The notes below the pieces were generated by a model. The model searched no databases, was not told the DNA's origin, and worked only from the letters and a program-made list of their open reading frames with translations. Made by a program: the position numbers and the translations under genes. Positions 1-6,395 of a stretch of 13,610 nt of DNA are shown one piece after another. Position 1 is the first letter of the stretch. Each line of letters begins with the position of its first letter. Source of the DNA: Rhodospirillales bacterium (GTDB lineage Bacteria > Pseudomonadota > Alphaproteobacteria > Rhodospirillales > Defluviicoccaceae); NCBI GenBank assembly GCA_026125865.1, contig JAHCKI010000032.1, positions 1 through 13,610 of the forward strand, given 5' to 3'.

Positions 1-2
1 GT

Positions 3-788
3 CCTCTGATCGCGGTGCACATGTTCGTGTTCTATTTCGGCATCATGGCGGATGTGACGCCGCCGGTTGGCCTTGCCTCGTTCGCCGCGGCGGCGGTGTC
101 GGGCGGCGATCCGATCAGGACCGGTTTCGTTGCCTTCTTCTACAGCCTGCGCACCGCGTTGTTGCCGTTCCTGTTCATTTTCAACACGGACTTGCTGTTG
201 ATCGACGTCCACCCGCTTCACGGAGTCCTGATCTTTGTCGTCGCCACCGTCGCCATGTTGGTGTTTGCGGCGGCGACTCAAGGGTTCTTCGTGGTGAAAA
301 GCCGGATCTACGAAAGCCTGCTGCTGCTTCTGGTCGCGTTCACGCTATTTAGGCCAGGGTTCTGGATGGACATGATCGTGCCGCCCTACGAGGATCTTCC
401 GCCAACTGGGTTCTCCAAGGCGTTGGCGGAGGCGTCGGTCGGATCAGAACTGAGGTTGCGAATCCTCGGCGTCGATGACATCGGTCAGCCGAGGGAATTC
501 GTGACGACACTGACGGTCCCGGACGGGGCGAGCGAAGAAGAGCGTCTAGCAAGCGCCGGGCTCGAGCTTTTGACAAAGGGCGAGGACGTCCTCATCGACA
601 ACGTTACATTCGATAGCCCGGCCCAGAAGGCAAACCTGGAGTTCGATCAGAAGATTCTGAAGGTTCGCGCTCCGAGCGCCCAGCCGCAGAAGGAGCTGAT
701 GTTCATTCCGGCCTTGTTGATCCTGGCCGGGGTTGTGTTCCTGCAGCGGATGCGGCGGCCGTTGGAACCGGCCGTACAGTCAGCGTGA
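3..788 (+). CDS. TRAP transporter fused permease, TAXI type, C-terminal part (5' end outside window)
   Basis: This is the C-terminal 261 residues of an inner-membrane TRAP transporter permease. The reading frame is open to the left edge, so the GTG at 15 is internal and not the start. The segment FYFGIMADVTPPVGLASFAAAA at the left edge is the hallmark of the large (DctM-like) subunit in fused TAXI-family permeases. Membrane helices follow at about residues 35-60, 70-95 and 100-115. A soluble region of roughly 110 residues comes next, then a last hydrophobic segment (FIPALLILAGVVFLQ) near the C-terminus. This tail matches the DUF3394 region found at the end of many such permeases. The family uses the sodium gradient to import organic acids or related solutes captured by a periplasmic binding protein. 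The substrate cannot be told from this fragment. A stress-protein gene starts 15 nt downstream, probably in the same operon. Confidence 0.9.
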   Translation, partial: PLIAVHMFVFYFGIMADVTPPVGLASFAAAAVSGGDPIRTGFVAFFYSLRTALLPFLFIFNTDLLLIDVHPLHGVLIFVVATVAMLVFAAATQGFFVVKSRIYESLLLLLVAFTLFRPGFWMDMIVPPYEDLPPTGFSKALAEASVGSELRLRILGVDDIGQPREFVTTLTVPDGASEEERLASAGLELLTKGEDVLIDNVTFDSPAQKANLEFDQKILKVRAPSAQPQKELMFIPALLILAGVVFLQRMRRPLEPAVQSA

Positions 789-803
789 GAGCGAGGATAG
801 AGC

Positions 804-1232
804 ATGTACAAGAACATTCTGGTCCCCGTCGACCTCGGCGAGAAGAGTTCCTGGGAACGGTCGGTGCCGTTTGCAGTCGACTTTGCCCTCCACTATGGGG
901 CGCACCTTTATGTCATGACGGTTGTGCCCGATTACGGCTTTCACTACGTCTCGCAATTCTTTCCCCCGGGGTATGAGCAAGGGATGCTGGAAAAGGCGAA
1001 GACGATCCTGGAGAAGTTCGTGGGGGAACATGTGCCGAAGGATATCACCGTCCAGCACATCGTTGCCCACGGCAGTATTTACAGGGAGATCGTGAAGGCG
1101 GCCGAAAGAATAGATGCCGATGCGATCATCATGGCTTCGCACAGGCCCGAGTACACCGACTACGTCATCGGCCCGAACGCGGAACGCGTACTTCACCAGT
1201 TCAAGCGGTCAGTGTTCGTGATCAGGGAGTAA
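804..1232 (+). CDS. Universal stress protein (UspA family) associated with a TRAP transporter
   Basis: A 142-residue protein, the normal size for a single-domain cytoplasmic UspA-fold protein. It opens with MYKNILVPVDLGE, the first beta strand and the aspartate that lines the nucleotide pocket. It ends with IIMASHRPEYTDYVIGPNAERVL and a final strand SVFVIRE. The SHRP variant of the glycine loop resembles the UspF/UspG and TeaD branch better than the GHGRGG type. The later G-S/T of the phosphate loop is G-P here, so ATP binding may be altered. The start is supported by GAGGAT about 8 nt upstream. The gene lies 15 nt after the permease. In the ectoine transporter TeaABC the equivalent partner TeaD binds ATP and modulates transport; a similar role here is inference. 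Confidence 0.92.
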   Translation: MYKNILVPVDLGEKSSWERSVPFAVDFALHYGAHLYVMTVVPDYGFHYVSQFFPPGYEQGMLEKAKTILEKFVGEHVPKDITVQHIVAHGSIYREIVKAAERIDADAIIMASHRPEYTDYVIGPNAERVLHQFKRSVFVIRE

Positions 1233-1400
1233 TTTCTCCGCCGGTTGGAATAAGTAACGGTGAAACAACACCATTTGAATGTTGTCGGGCAGAAGGTATT
1301 TTAATTGGTAGGCTTTGGGGCCTGATGACCGTCTTTTGTCGGTGGCAACAAGTAACCGGGATCGTTTCGAAACGCATCAACACGCAAATGTCACCGCCAC

Positions 1401-1452
1401 TAGAGCACGACAGTGCGATTTGACTGACTGAGCCTATTCGCACGGTGCTCTA
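1401..1452. repeat. Imperfect palindrome, TAGAGCAC...GTGCTCTA
   Basis: TAGAGCAC at 1401-1408 pairs perfectly with GTGCTCTA at 1445-1452. Inside it, GTGCGA at 1413-1418 pairs with TCGCAC at 1438-1443. The result is a long two-part stem with a small internal loop and about 19 nt at the tip. No U tract follows, so it is not a standard terminator. Intergenic palindromes starting with CTAGAGCA-like ends occur as dispersed families in many alphaproteobacteria. This looks like one of them, possibly degenerate. Membership of such a family is inference, since copy number cannot be tested in one window. Confidence 0.5.
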
Positions 1453-1466
1453 ATTCCTGCTAGAGA

Positions 1467-1502
1467 AAAATGCGATCAGGTCGAGTAACCTGGTCGCATT
1501 TT
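1467..1502. terminator. 15-bp hairpin with A and T tracts, possible bidirectional terminator
   Basis: The left arm at 1467-1481 (AAAATGCGATCAGGT) and the right arm at 1488-1502 (ACCTGGTCGCATTTT) pair over 15 positions with one mismatch (G-T type). The loop is CGAGTA, six bases. The A and T tracts at the outer ends give a U-rich tail on either strand, as in bidirectional intrinsic terminators. It could end the permease/stress-protein transcript, though it lies 235 nt past that stop. It sits 14 nt after the palindrome at 1401-1452 and shares the TGCGAT core, so both could be parts of one repeat element. Confidence 0.45.
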
Positions 1503-1654
1503 GCACTAACACGACGGGATCTTGATCTGGCGCGAGGATGTATGTTCGGCGCGAGAGCCAAGAAGTCCGCATGCCGACATGCTGAGTCGTGGAGCCAAAT
1601 CCTAAAGATCGGCCGGGGCAGCGGCGGAGGCGCAGATCACCTTGGAGAACGGAG

Positions 1655-3019
1655 ATGTACGGATACGGAGAACTGATTGATCTCATTTGGCTGGAAAGCC
1701 TGCAAATGAAAGTCGAGCACTGGTTCGTGACCGAAGTCCTCGTTTGGACCACTCTCGTCCAACTGATCGCGGCGGCGGTGGGGATCGGTATCGCCTATTT
1801 GGTCTCGCGGATGTTTAATGTGCGGGTCAACCGGTGGAACACCAAGTTGCGCATGACGGAGCGATCCGCCCGGTTGCTGCTCAGTACCATTGCCGCGCTC
1901 GATTTTCCGGTCTTCACGCTGGTCGCCTTACTGCTCATTCGAATCCTGGCGCAGAACCTTGCCTGGCCGGTCATACTGCTGACGACGATCATCAACCTCG
2001 TTCTCTTCTGGATCGCTATCCGGCTTGCGACCCAGCTCATTCGCAACGAGACGCTGTCCCGCGTGGTGGCTCTCTTCGCCTTCGCGGTTGCCGCTCTGGA
2101 CATTGTCGGCCTCCTCCAGCCGACGATTCTGTATCTCGAAGAGATCGGCATGCGGTTGGGCAACACCTATGTCTCGGCGCTCGATGTCATCAAGGGCGGC
2201 TCGGAGCTTGCCCTGTTCCTGTGGCTCGCGGTGATGGCTTCGCGCGTTCTTGAGCAACGTGTCCATCGGGCACGATCGTTGACGCCTTCGCTAAAGTTGC
2301 TCACAGGCAAGCTGCTGAAAGTAACGCTCGTTGCCGCCGCGATCCTGATTGCTCTCAACAGCATCGGCATAGACTTGACGGCGTTCGCGGTTTTTTCGGG
2401 TGCGGTCGGTGTTGGCGTCGGCTTTGGCCTGCAGAAGCCGATATCCAATCTTATCAGCGGCATCATTCTCTTGCTCGACCGGTCGATCAAACCCGGGGAT
2501 GTCATCGAAGTAAGCGAACCAGGAACCCATACGGGCCATTTCTTCGGCTGGGTGACGGCGCTCAATGCGCGCTACGCTTCCGTCACCACCCGCGATGGAA
2601 CCGAGTGGTTAATCCCCAACGAAGACCTTATTACCAAGCGGGTCATCAATTGGTCGTTCAACGACAACCGCCTGCGCCTTCTTACACCGTTCGGAGTCTC
2701 GTATGATTCCGACGTTCGAACCGCAATCCGGCTTGCAGTCGAAGCGGCAAAGGAAAACCCAAGGGTTCTAAAGGATCCGGCGCCGGTTTGCCGGCTCATG
2801 GGATTTGGGGACAGTTCGGTCAACCTGGAACTCAGGATCTGGATCACCGATCCGGCAAACGGCATCATCAACGTGCGCAGCGAGATACTGCTCGCCATGT
2901 GGGACAAATTCCGCGAAAATGGCGTGCGGATCCCGTTCGCCCAACGGGATCTGCACATCAAGGACGATTCACAGCTGCGCGTGACGTTGGAACGATCGCG
3001 GCAATCAAACACAGCTTAA
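1655..3019 (+). CDS. MscS-family mechanosensitive ion channel
   Basis: A 454-residue inner-membrane channel of the small-conductance mechanosensitive family, which opens under membrane tension to release solutes during hypo-osmotic shock. The N-terminal part has about five hydrophobic helices (roughly residues 30-50, 75-98, 102-125, 130-152 and 170-195) and another near 215-235, more than the three of minimal MscS. The pore-lining helix is clear at about 238-262: FSGAVGVGVGFGLQKPISNL, followed by ISGIILLLDRSIKPGDVIEV. The cytoplasmic beta domain follows, with YASVTTRDGTEWLIPNEDL, and then the C-terminal alpha/beta domain. I start at ATG 1655 because GGAG lies 7 nt upstream. A GTG 22 codons earlier would add an arginine-rich, poorly supported leader. 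Trehalose and glucan genes begin 112 nt downstream, which fits a role in osmotic balance. The ion or solute preference is not visible. Confidence 0.93.
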   Translation: MYGYGELIDLIWLESLQMKVEHWFVTEVLVWTTLVQLIAAAVGIGIAYLVSRMFNVRVNRWNTKLRMTERSARLLLSTIAALDFPVFTLVALLLIRILAQNLAWPVILLTTIINLVLFWIAIRLATQLIRNETLSRVVALFAFAVAALDIVGLLQPTILYLEEIGMRLGNTYVSALDVIKGGSELALFLWLAVMASRVLEQRVHRARSLTPSLKLLTGKLLKVTLVAAAILIALNSIGIDLTAFAVFSGAVGVGVGFGLQKPISNLISGIILLLDRSIKPGDVIEVSEPGTHTGHFFGWVTALNARYASVTTRDGTEWLIPNEDLITKRVINWSFNDNRLRLLTPFGVSYDSDVRTAIRLAVEAAKENPRVLKDPAPVCRLMGFGDSSVNLELRIWITDPANGIINVRSEILLAMWDKFRENGVRIPFAQRDLHIKDDSQLRVTLERSRQSNTA

Positions 3020-3131
3020 CCTCATGGAACACCCACACCTCATCGCGGAAATGGCCCCTCGAAGCCATCGGATATGACTTTGCGAGTCATCCAAACAGCA
3101 ACAAAACAACCCACCCGGAGAGACCTCCAGC

Positions 3132-4673
3132 ATGAAGACCAACGACCCTCTGTGGTACAAAGATGCCGTCATTTACCAGCTCCACGTCAAAGCCTACTGC
3201 GATTCCACCGGCAACGGCATGGGCGATTTCGCGGGGCTGACGTCGAAGCTGGACTACATTCAGAATCTGGGTGTCACCGCGATTTGGCTGCTGCCGTTTT
3301 ATCCGTCTCCGTTACGTGACGACGGTTACGACATTGCCGACTACCGGAATATTCATCCGTCCTATGGAACGATGCGGGATTTCCGAGCCTTTGTTCGCGA
3401 GGCCCATCGACGCGGCCTCCATGTCATCACAGAACTCGTCGTTAACCACACGTCGGATCAACACCCGTGGTTCCAGCGCGCCCGCATGTCCAAGCCCGGC
3501 TCCAAGTGGCGGGATTACTATGTCTGGAGCGATACCGACAAGAAGTACGCTGGCACCCGGATCATCTTCACCGACACCGAAACGTCGAACTGGGCCTGGG
3601 ATACCGAAGCCAAAGCCTACTATTGGCACCGTTTCTTTTCGCACCAACCGGACCTCAATTTCGACAATCCGCGTGTCGTTCAGGCGGTAATCGACACCAT
3701 GCGGTATTGGCTGGACGCCGGCGTCGACGGACTCCGCCTGGATGCCGTGCCCTATCTCTGCGAACGCGAAGGCACCAACAACGAAAACCTACCGGAAACC
3801 CATGCCGCCATCAAGAAACTGCGCGCCGCCATGGATGAAAGTCATCCCGGTTGCATGCTTCTGGCGGAGGCCAACCAGTGGCCCGAGGACGTGCTGCCCT
3901 ACTTCGGCGATGACGACGAGTGTCATATGGCGTTCCACTTCCCCTTGATGCCGCGCCTGTTCATGGCCGTAGCCCAGGAGGATCGCCTCCCCATCACCGA
4001 CATCATCAGGCAAACACCGGAACCGCCGGGGAATTGCCAATGGGGCATGTTTCTGCGCAATCACGATGAGCTGACCCTGGAAATGGTCACCGATCGTGAG
4101 CGCGACTACATGTACAAATTCTATGCCAGCGATCCGCGTGCGAAAATCAACGTCGGCATTCGCCGACGCCTGGCTCCGCTTCTCAACAACGACCGCCGCA
4201 AGATCGAGCTTCTCAACAGCCTGCTCATGTCCATGCCCGGCACTCCGATCATCTACTATGGTGACGAAATCGGCATGGGCGACAACATATTTCTCGGTGA
4301 CCGCAACGGCGTGCGCACGCCGATGCAGTGGTCGCCGGACCGCAACGGCGGCTTCTCGCGTGCCAATCCGGCCCAGCTCTATCTGCCGCCGATCATGGAC
4401 CCCGTCTATGGCTACGAAGCCGTCAACGTCGAGGCGTGTACCAGGATCCGTCGTCATCTCAACTGGCTGCAGCAGCTGCTCGCGGTGCGGCGTTCGCGGA
4501 AGTGTCTGGAGCGCGGCAAGGTCTGCTTTACCCGGGCAATCGCAAAGTGCTGGCCTATCTGGTTGCGCACGAGGACGAAGTCGTCCTGTGTGTGGCCAAC
4601 CTCGCCCGCTCGGCGGAGCCGGTGGAACTGGACCTGTCCGCTTCCAAGGGGCGGGTACCCATCGAGCTGTTGA
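3132..4673 (+). CDS. treS: Trehalose synthase catalytic domain (maltose alpha-D-glucosyltransferase), as read in its first frame
   Basis: GH13-family enzyme that converts maltose to trehalose and back in the cytoplasm. The first 436 or so codons are intact: WYKDAVIYQLHVKAYCDSTG at the start, DYIQNLGVTAIWLLPFYPSP, then the catalytic set. The nucleophile is Asp204 (DGLRLDAVPYL), the acid/base is Glu246 (LLAEANQWPEDV) and the third carboxylate is Asp312 (FLRNHDELTLE). PIIYYGDEIGMGDN follows near 373-388. Beyond about residue 437 the frame is disturbed, and the last 60-80 residues of this translation up to the stop at 4671 are out of frame and not real family sequence. The start has GGAGAG 9 nt upstream. 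No other gene sits between it and the channel gene. If the enzyme is truly truncated, the C-terminal beta domain is lost. Confidence 0.9.
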   Translation: MKTNDPLWYKDAVIYQLHVKAYCDSTGNGMGDFAGLTSKLDYIQNLGVTAIWLLPFYPSPLRDDGYDIADYRNIHPSYGTMRDFRAFVREAHRRGLHVITELVVNHTSDQHPWFQRARMSKPGSKWRDYYVWSDTDKKYAGTRIIFTDTETSNWAWDTEAKAYYWHRFFSHQPDLNFDNPRVVQAVIDTMRYWLDAGVDGLRLDAVPYLCEREGTNNENLPETHAAIKKLRAAMDESHPGCMLLAEANQWPEDVLPYFGDDDECHMAFHFPLMPRLFMAVAQEDRLPITDIIRQTPEPPGNCQWGMFLRNHDELTLEMVTDRERDYMYKFYASDPRAKINVGIRRRLAPLLNNDRRKIELLNSLLMSMPGTPIIYYGDEIGMGDNIFLGDRNGVRTPMQWSPDRNGGFSRANPAQLYLPPIMDPVYGYEAVNVEACTRIRRHLNWLQQLLAVRRSRKCLERGKVCFTRAIAKCWPIWLRTRTKSSCVWPTSPARRSRWNWTCPLPRGGYPSSC

Positions 4674-4996
4674 GCCGAAGCGCGTTTCCACCGATCGGGA
4701 ACCTTCCCTACCTGCTCACGCTACAGCCCTATGCCTTCTTCTGGTTCCTGCTCACGCTTGAAGCCGAGGCCCCTTCGTGGCACACCGAGGCGCCGCTCAG
4801 TCTCCCCGAGCTTTCGACATTGGTTTTGCCGCAAGGCTGGCAAAGCCTCATGGCGAACGAAAGACAGAAGTACGCCCGAGCTCCTGTCATCATTCCCTAC
4901 CGAAGCAACGGTGGTTCGCGGCCCAGGATCAAAGCATCGAGCGTTACAGCGTTTTTGCGCGGGCATTGCTGAAAGGGGACGAGCGACCGCGGTTGG

Positions 4997-6391
4997 GTGC
5001 TGGACATCGTTGAAGCCACCATCGCCGGGGGCGATCGTCACCTCTACTTCATGCCGCTTTCGATCGCTTGGGAGACGGCGACGGAGGAGCCGACACGGTT
5101 CCTGCCCTGTGCCCTTGGCCGGGTTCGTATGGGACCGCGCTCCGGGCTCATCCACGACGCCCATGCGGATGGGAGTTTCGTATTGGAAGTGTTGGCCGCG
5201 CTGCGCGATGGGCGGAGTCTCCAAGCATCGCAAGGCGATATCCGGTTCGTACCCAGCAGCAAGCTTAAGGAGGTGGTGTTCGACCGCGAACCCGAGGTGC
5301 GCGCGATCGGCGTCGAACAGAGCAATACATCCATCATCATTGGTGATGCGATCGTCGCCAAGAGCTACAGAAGGCTGCATCAGGGAATACACATCGAACT
5401 CGAAGTCGCCCGGTTTCTCACGGAAACTGCGGACTACGCCAACACGCCGCCGCTTTTGGGTGCGGTGGAACATGTGGACACCGACGGCGCGCCGACAGCG
5501 CTCTGCATCCTCCAGAGTTTTGTTCGCAATCAAGGGGACGGCTGGCGCTACACACTGAACCATCTGGCGCGGATATTGGAACAGGCGCAGGTCGACGGGG
5601 CGGAATCGGAGCCCGGTCTGCCGGATCTGAGCCAGATGTATTTGCTGCTCACGGAAACCCTTGGGGTCAGGACCGGCGAACTGCACCAGGCCTTTAGTCT
5701 CACGACCGGCAATGGGGCTTTCGATCCGGAGCCGATCACCGCGTCCGATATTGCGTCCTGGAAACAACAGGTGCAAAGGTCGGCCGCCGACGCACTGTCG
5801 TCGCTGCAGCGGTCGATGGAGTCGCTATCCGACGCCACGCGCGACTTGGCGAGCGAGATCCTGGAACAGGGCGACGCTCTGCAAAACCTGATTGCGGGCT
5901 TGGTCCCGGAACAGGTGTCCGCGGCGAAGACCCGTTATCATGGCGATTTCCATTTGGGACAGGCCCTCGTCGTCAAGGATGACTGGATGATCATCGACTT
6001 CGAAGGCGAGCCTCTTCGATCGCTGGAAGAACGGCGGGCAAAGCACTCTCCGTTGAAAGACGTGGCGGGAATGCTCCGCTCCTTTAACTATGCGGCTTGG
6101 GCGGCGTTGTTCAGCGCGACCGAGGATCGGCCGGAGGATTTCGAGGAACTGCGTCCCGTCATCGAGTACTGGGAGCAGCAAGCCGTCGATGCATTCCTCT
6201 CCGGTTACGAAGCCGTCATCGAAGGGTGCCCATCCTATCCGGAGAATCGCGAACAAGCGCAGGCGCTGCTTGATCTCTTCCTGATCGAAAAGGCGGCCTA
6301 CGAAATTCGATATGAAGTGGCCAATCGCCCGACCTGGGTCCGGATCCCCCTTCTGGGTCTGCATCGGATCATGACGTCAAGGAAGGCATGA
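4997..6391 (+). CDS. Maltokinase domain (C-terminal half of TreS-maltokinase fusion)
   Basis: ATP-dependent maltose kinase that produces alpha-maltose-1-phosphate, the donor for GlgE. Its fold resembles that of aminoglycoside phosphotransferases. The catalytic and metal sites are intact: RYHGDFHLGQALVV (bases from about 5933) and MIIDFEGEP (from about 5987), followed by RRAKHSPLKDVAGMLRSFNYAAW. The C-terminal FLIEKAAYEIRYEVANRPTWVRIPL is typical of the family. The GTG at 4997 is only the first possible start in this frame. The true N-terminal cap of the kinase (LPKQRWFAAQDQSIERY) lies upstream at about 4897-4990 in another frame, and there is no ribosome-binding site before 4997. It therefore belongs to the fused gene. 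glgB starts 4 nt after its stop. Confidence 0.88.
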   Translation: MLDIVEATIAGGDRHLYFMPLSIAWETATEEPTRFLPCALGRVRMGPRSGLIHDAHADGSFVLEVLAALRDGRSLQASQGDIRFVPSSKLKEVVFDREPEVRAIGVEQSNTSIIIGDAIVAKSYRRLHQGIHIELEVARFLTETADYANTPPLLGAVEHVDTDGAPTALCILQSFVRNQGDGWRYTLNHLARILEQAQVDGAESEPGLPDLSQMYLLLTETLGVRTGELHQAFSLTTGNGAFDPEPITASDIASWKQQVQRSAADALSSLQRSMESLSDATRDLASEILEQGDALQNLIAGLVPEQVSAAKTRYHGDFHLGQALVVKDDWMIIDFEGEPLRSLEERRAKHSPLKDVAGMLRSFNYAAWAALFSATEDRPEDFEELRPVIEYWEQQAVDAFLSGYEAVIEGCPSYPENREQAQALLDLFLIEKAAYEIRYEVANRPTWVRIPLLGLHRIMTSRKA

Positions 6392-6395
6392 GAAC

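Larger units (their letters stand above)
1233..1654. other. Non-coding spacer between the stress-protein and channel genes
   Basis: I see no convincing gene in these 420 bases. Short frames on both strands have no recognisable product. A modest hairpin (ACAACA at 1265-1270, TGTTGT at 1280-1285) lies 30 nt after the stress-protein stop, with no U tract directly behind it. Two larger inverted repeats occupy 1401-1452 and 1467-1502 and are listed separately. The channel promoter should lie between about 1503 and 1640, but I found no clear -35/-10 pair. Confidence 0.6.
3132..6391 (+). pseudogene. treS: Trehalose synthase-maltokinase fusion, interrupted by about six small frameshifts
   Basis: Read across frames, this is one gene for a bifunctional TreS-maltokinase of about 1,086 residues, the usual size of the fused enzyme. 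Family sequence runs in the 3132 frame to VEACTR, changes frame for DPSS, and returns for LNWLQQLLAVRRSRK and RGKVCF. It changes again for YPGNRKVLAYL through LPYLLTLQPYAFFWFLL and TLVLPQGWQSL, then for ELLSSF, then for LPKQRWFAAQDQSIERY, and finally for WVLDIVEATIAGGD. Likely events are a lost G at 4444-4445, two bases lost near 4457-4460, a base lost near 4526-4530, an extra C in 4875-4877, an extra C in 4895-4897 and an extra T at 4993-4994. Correcting these gives an open frame of 1,087 codons with no nonsense codon. Consensus errors and recent decay both remain possible. The two long intact segments are described separately. Confidence 0.82.

Noticed and set aside
1589..1654. A GTG start for the MscS channel 22 codons upstream
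   Set aside because: It adds an arginine-rich leader unlike a membrane protein N-terminus. The ATG at 1655 has GGAG at proper spacing.
3074..3090. Hairpin ATGACT/AGTCAT just before treS as an operator
   Set aside because: Only 6 bp, with no promoter identified around it; too weak to call.
4446..4530. Programmed ribosomal frameshifting as the explanation for the treS frame changes
   Set aside because: There are about six changes in both directions with no slippery heptamer or consistent downstream structure. Programmed events are single and specific.
3789..5776. Long minus-strand open frames of 300 and 351 codons opposite treS-maltokinase
   Set aside because: They run antisense to clear family-level coding sequence. 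They show no recognisable motif and arise from the low stop frequency of GC-rich DNA.
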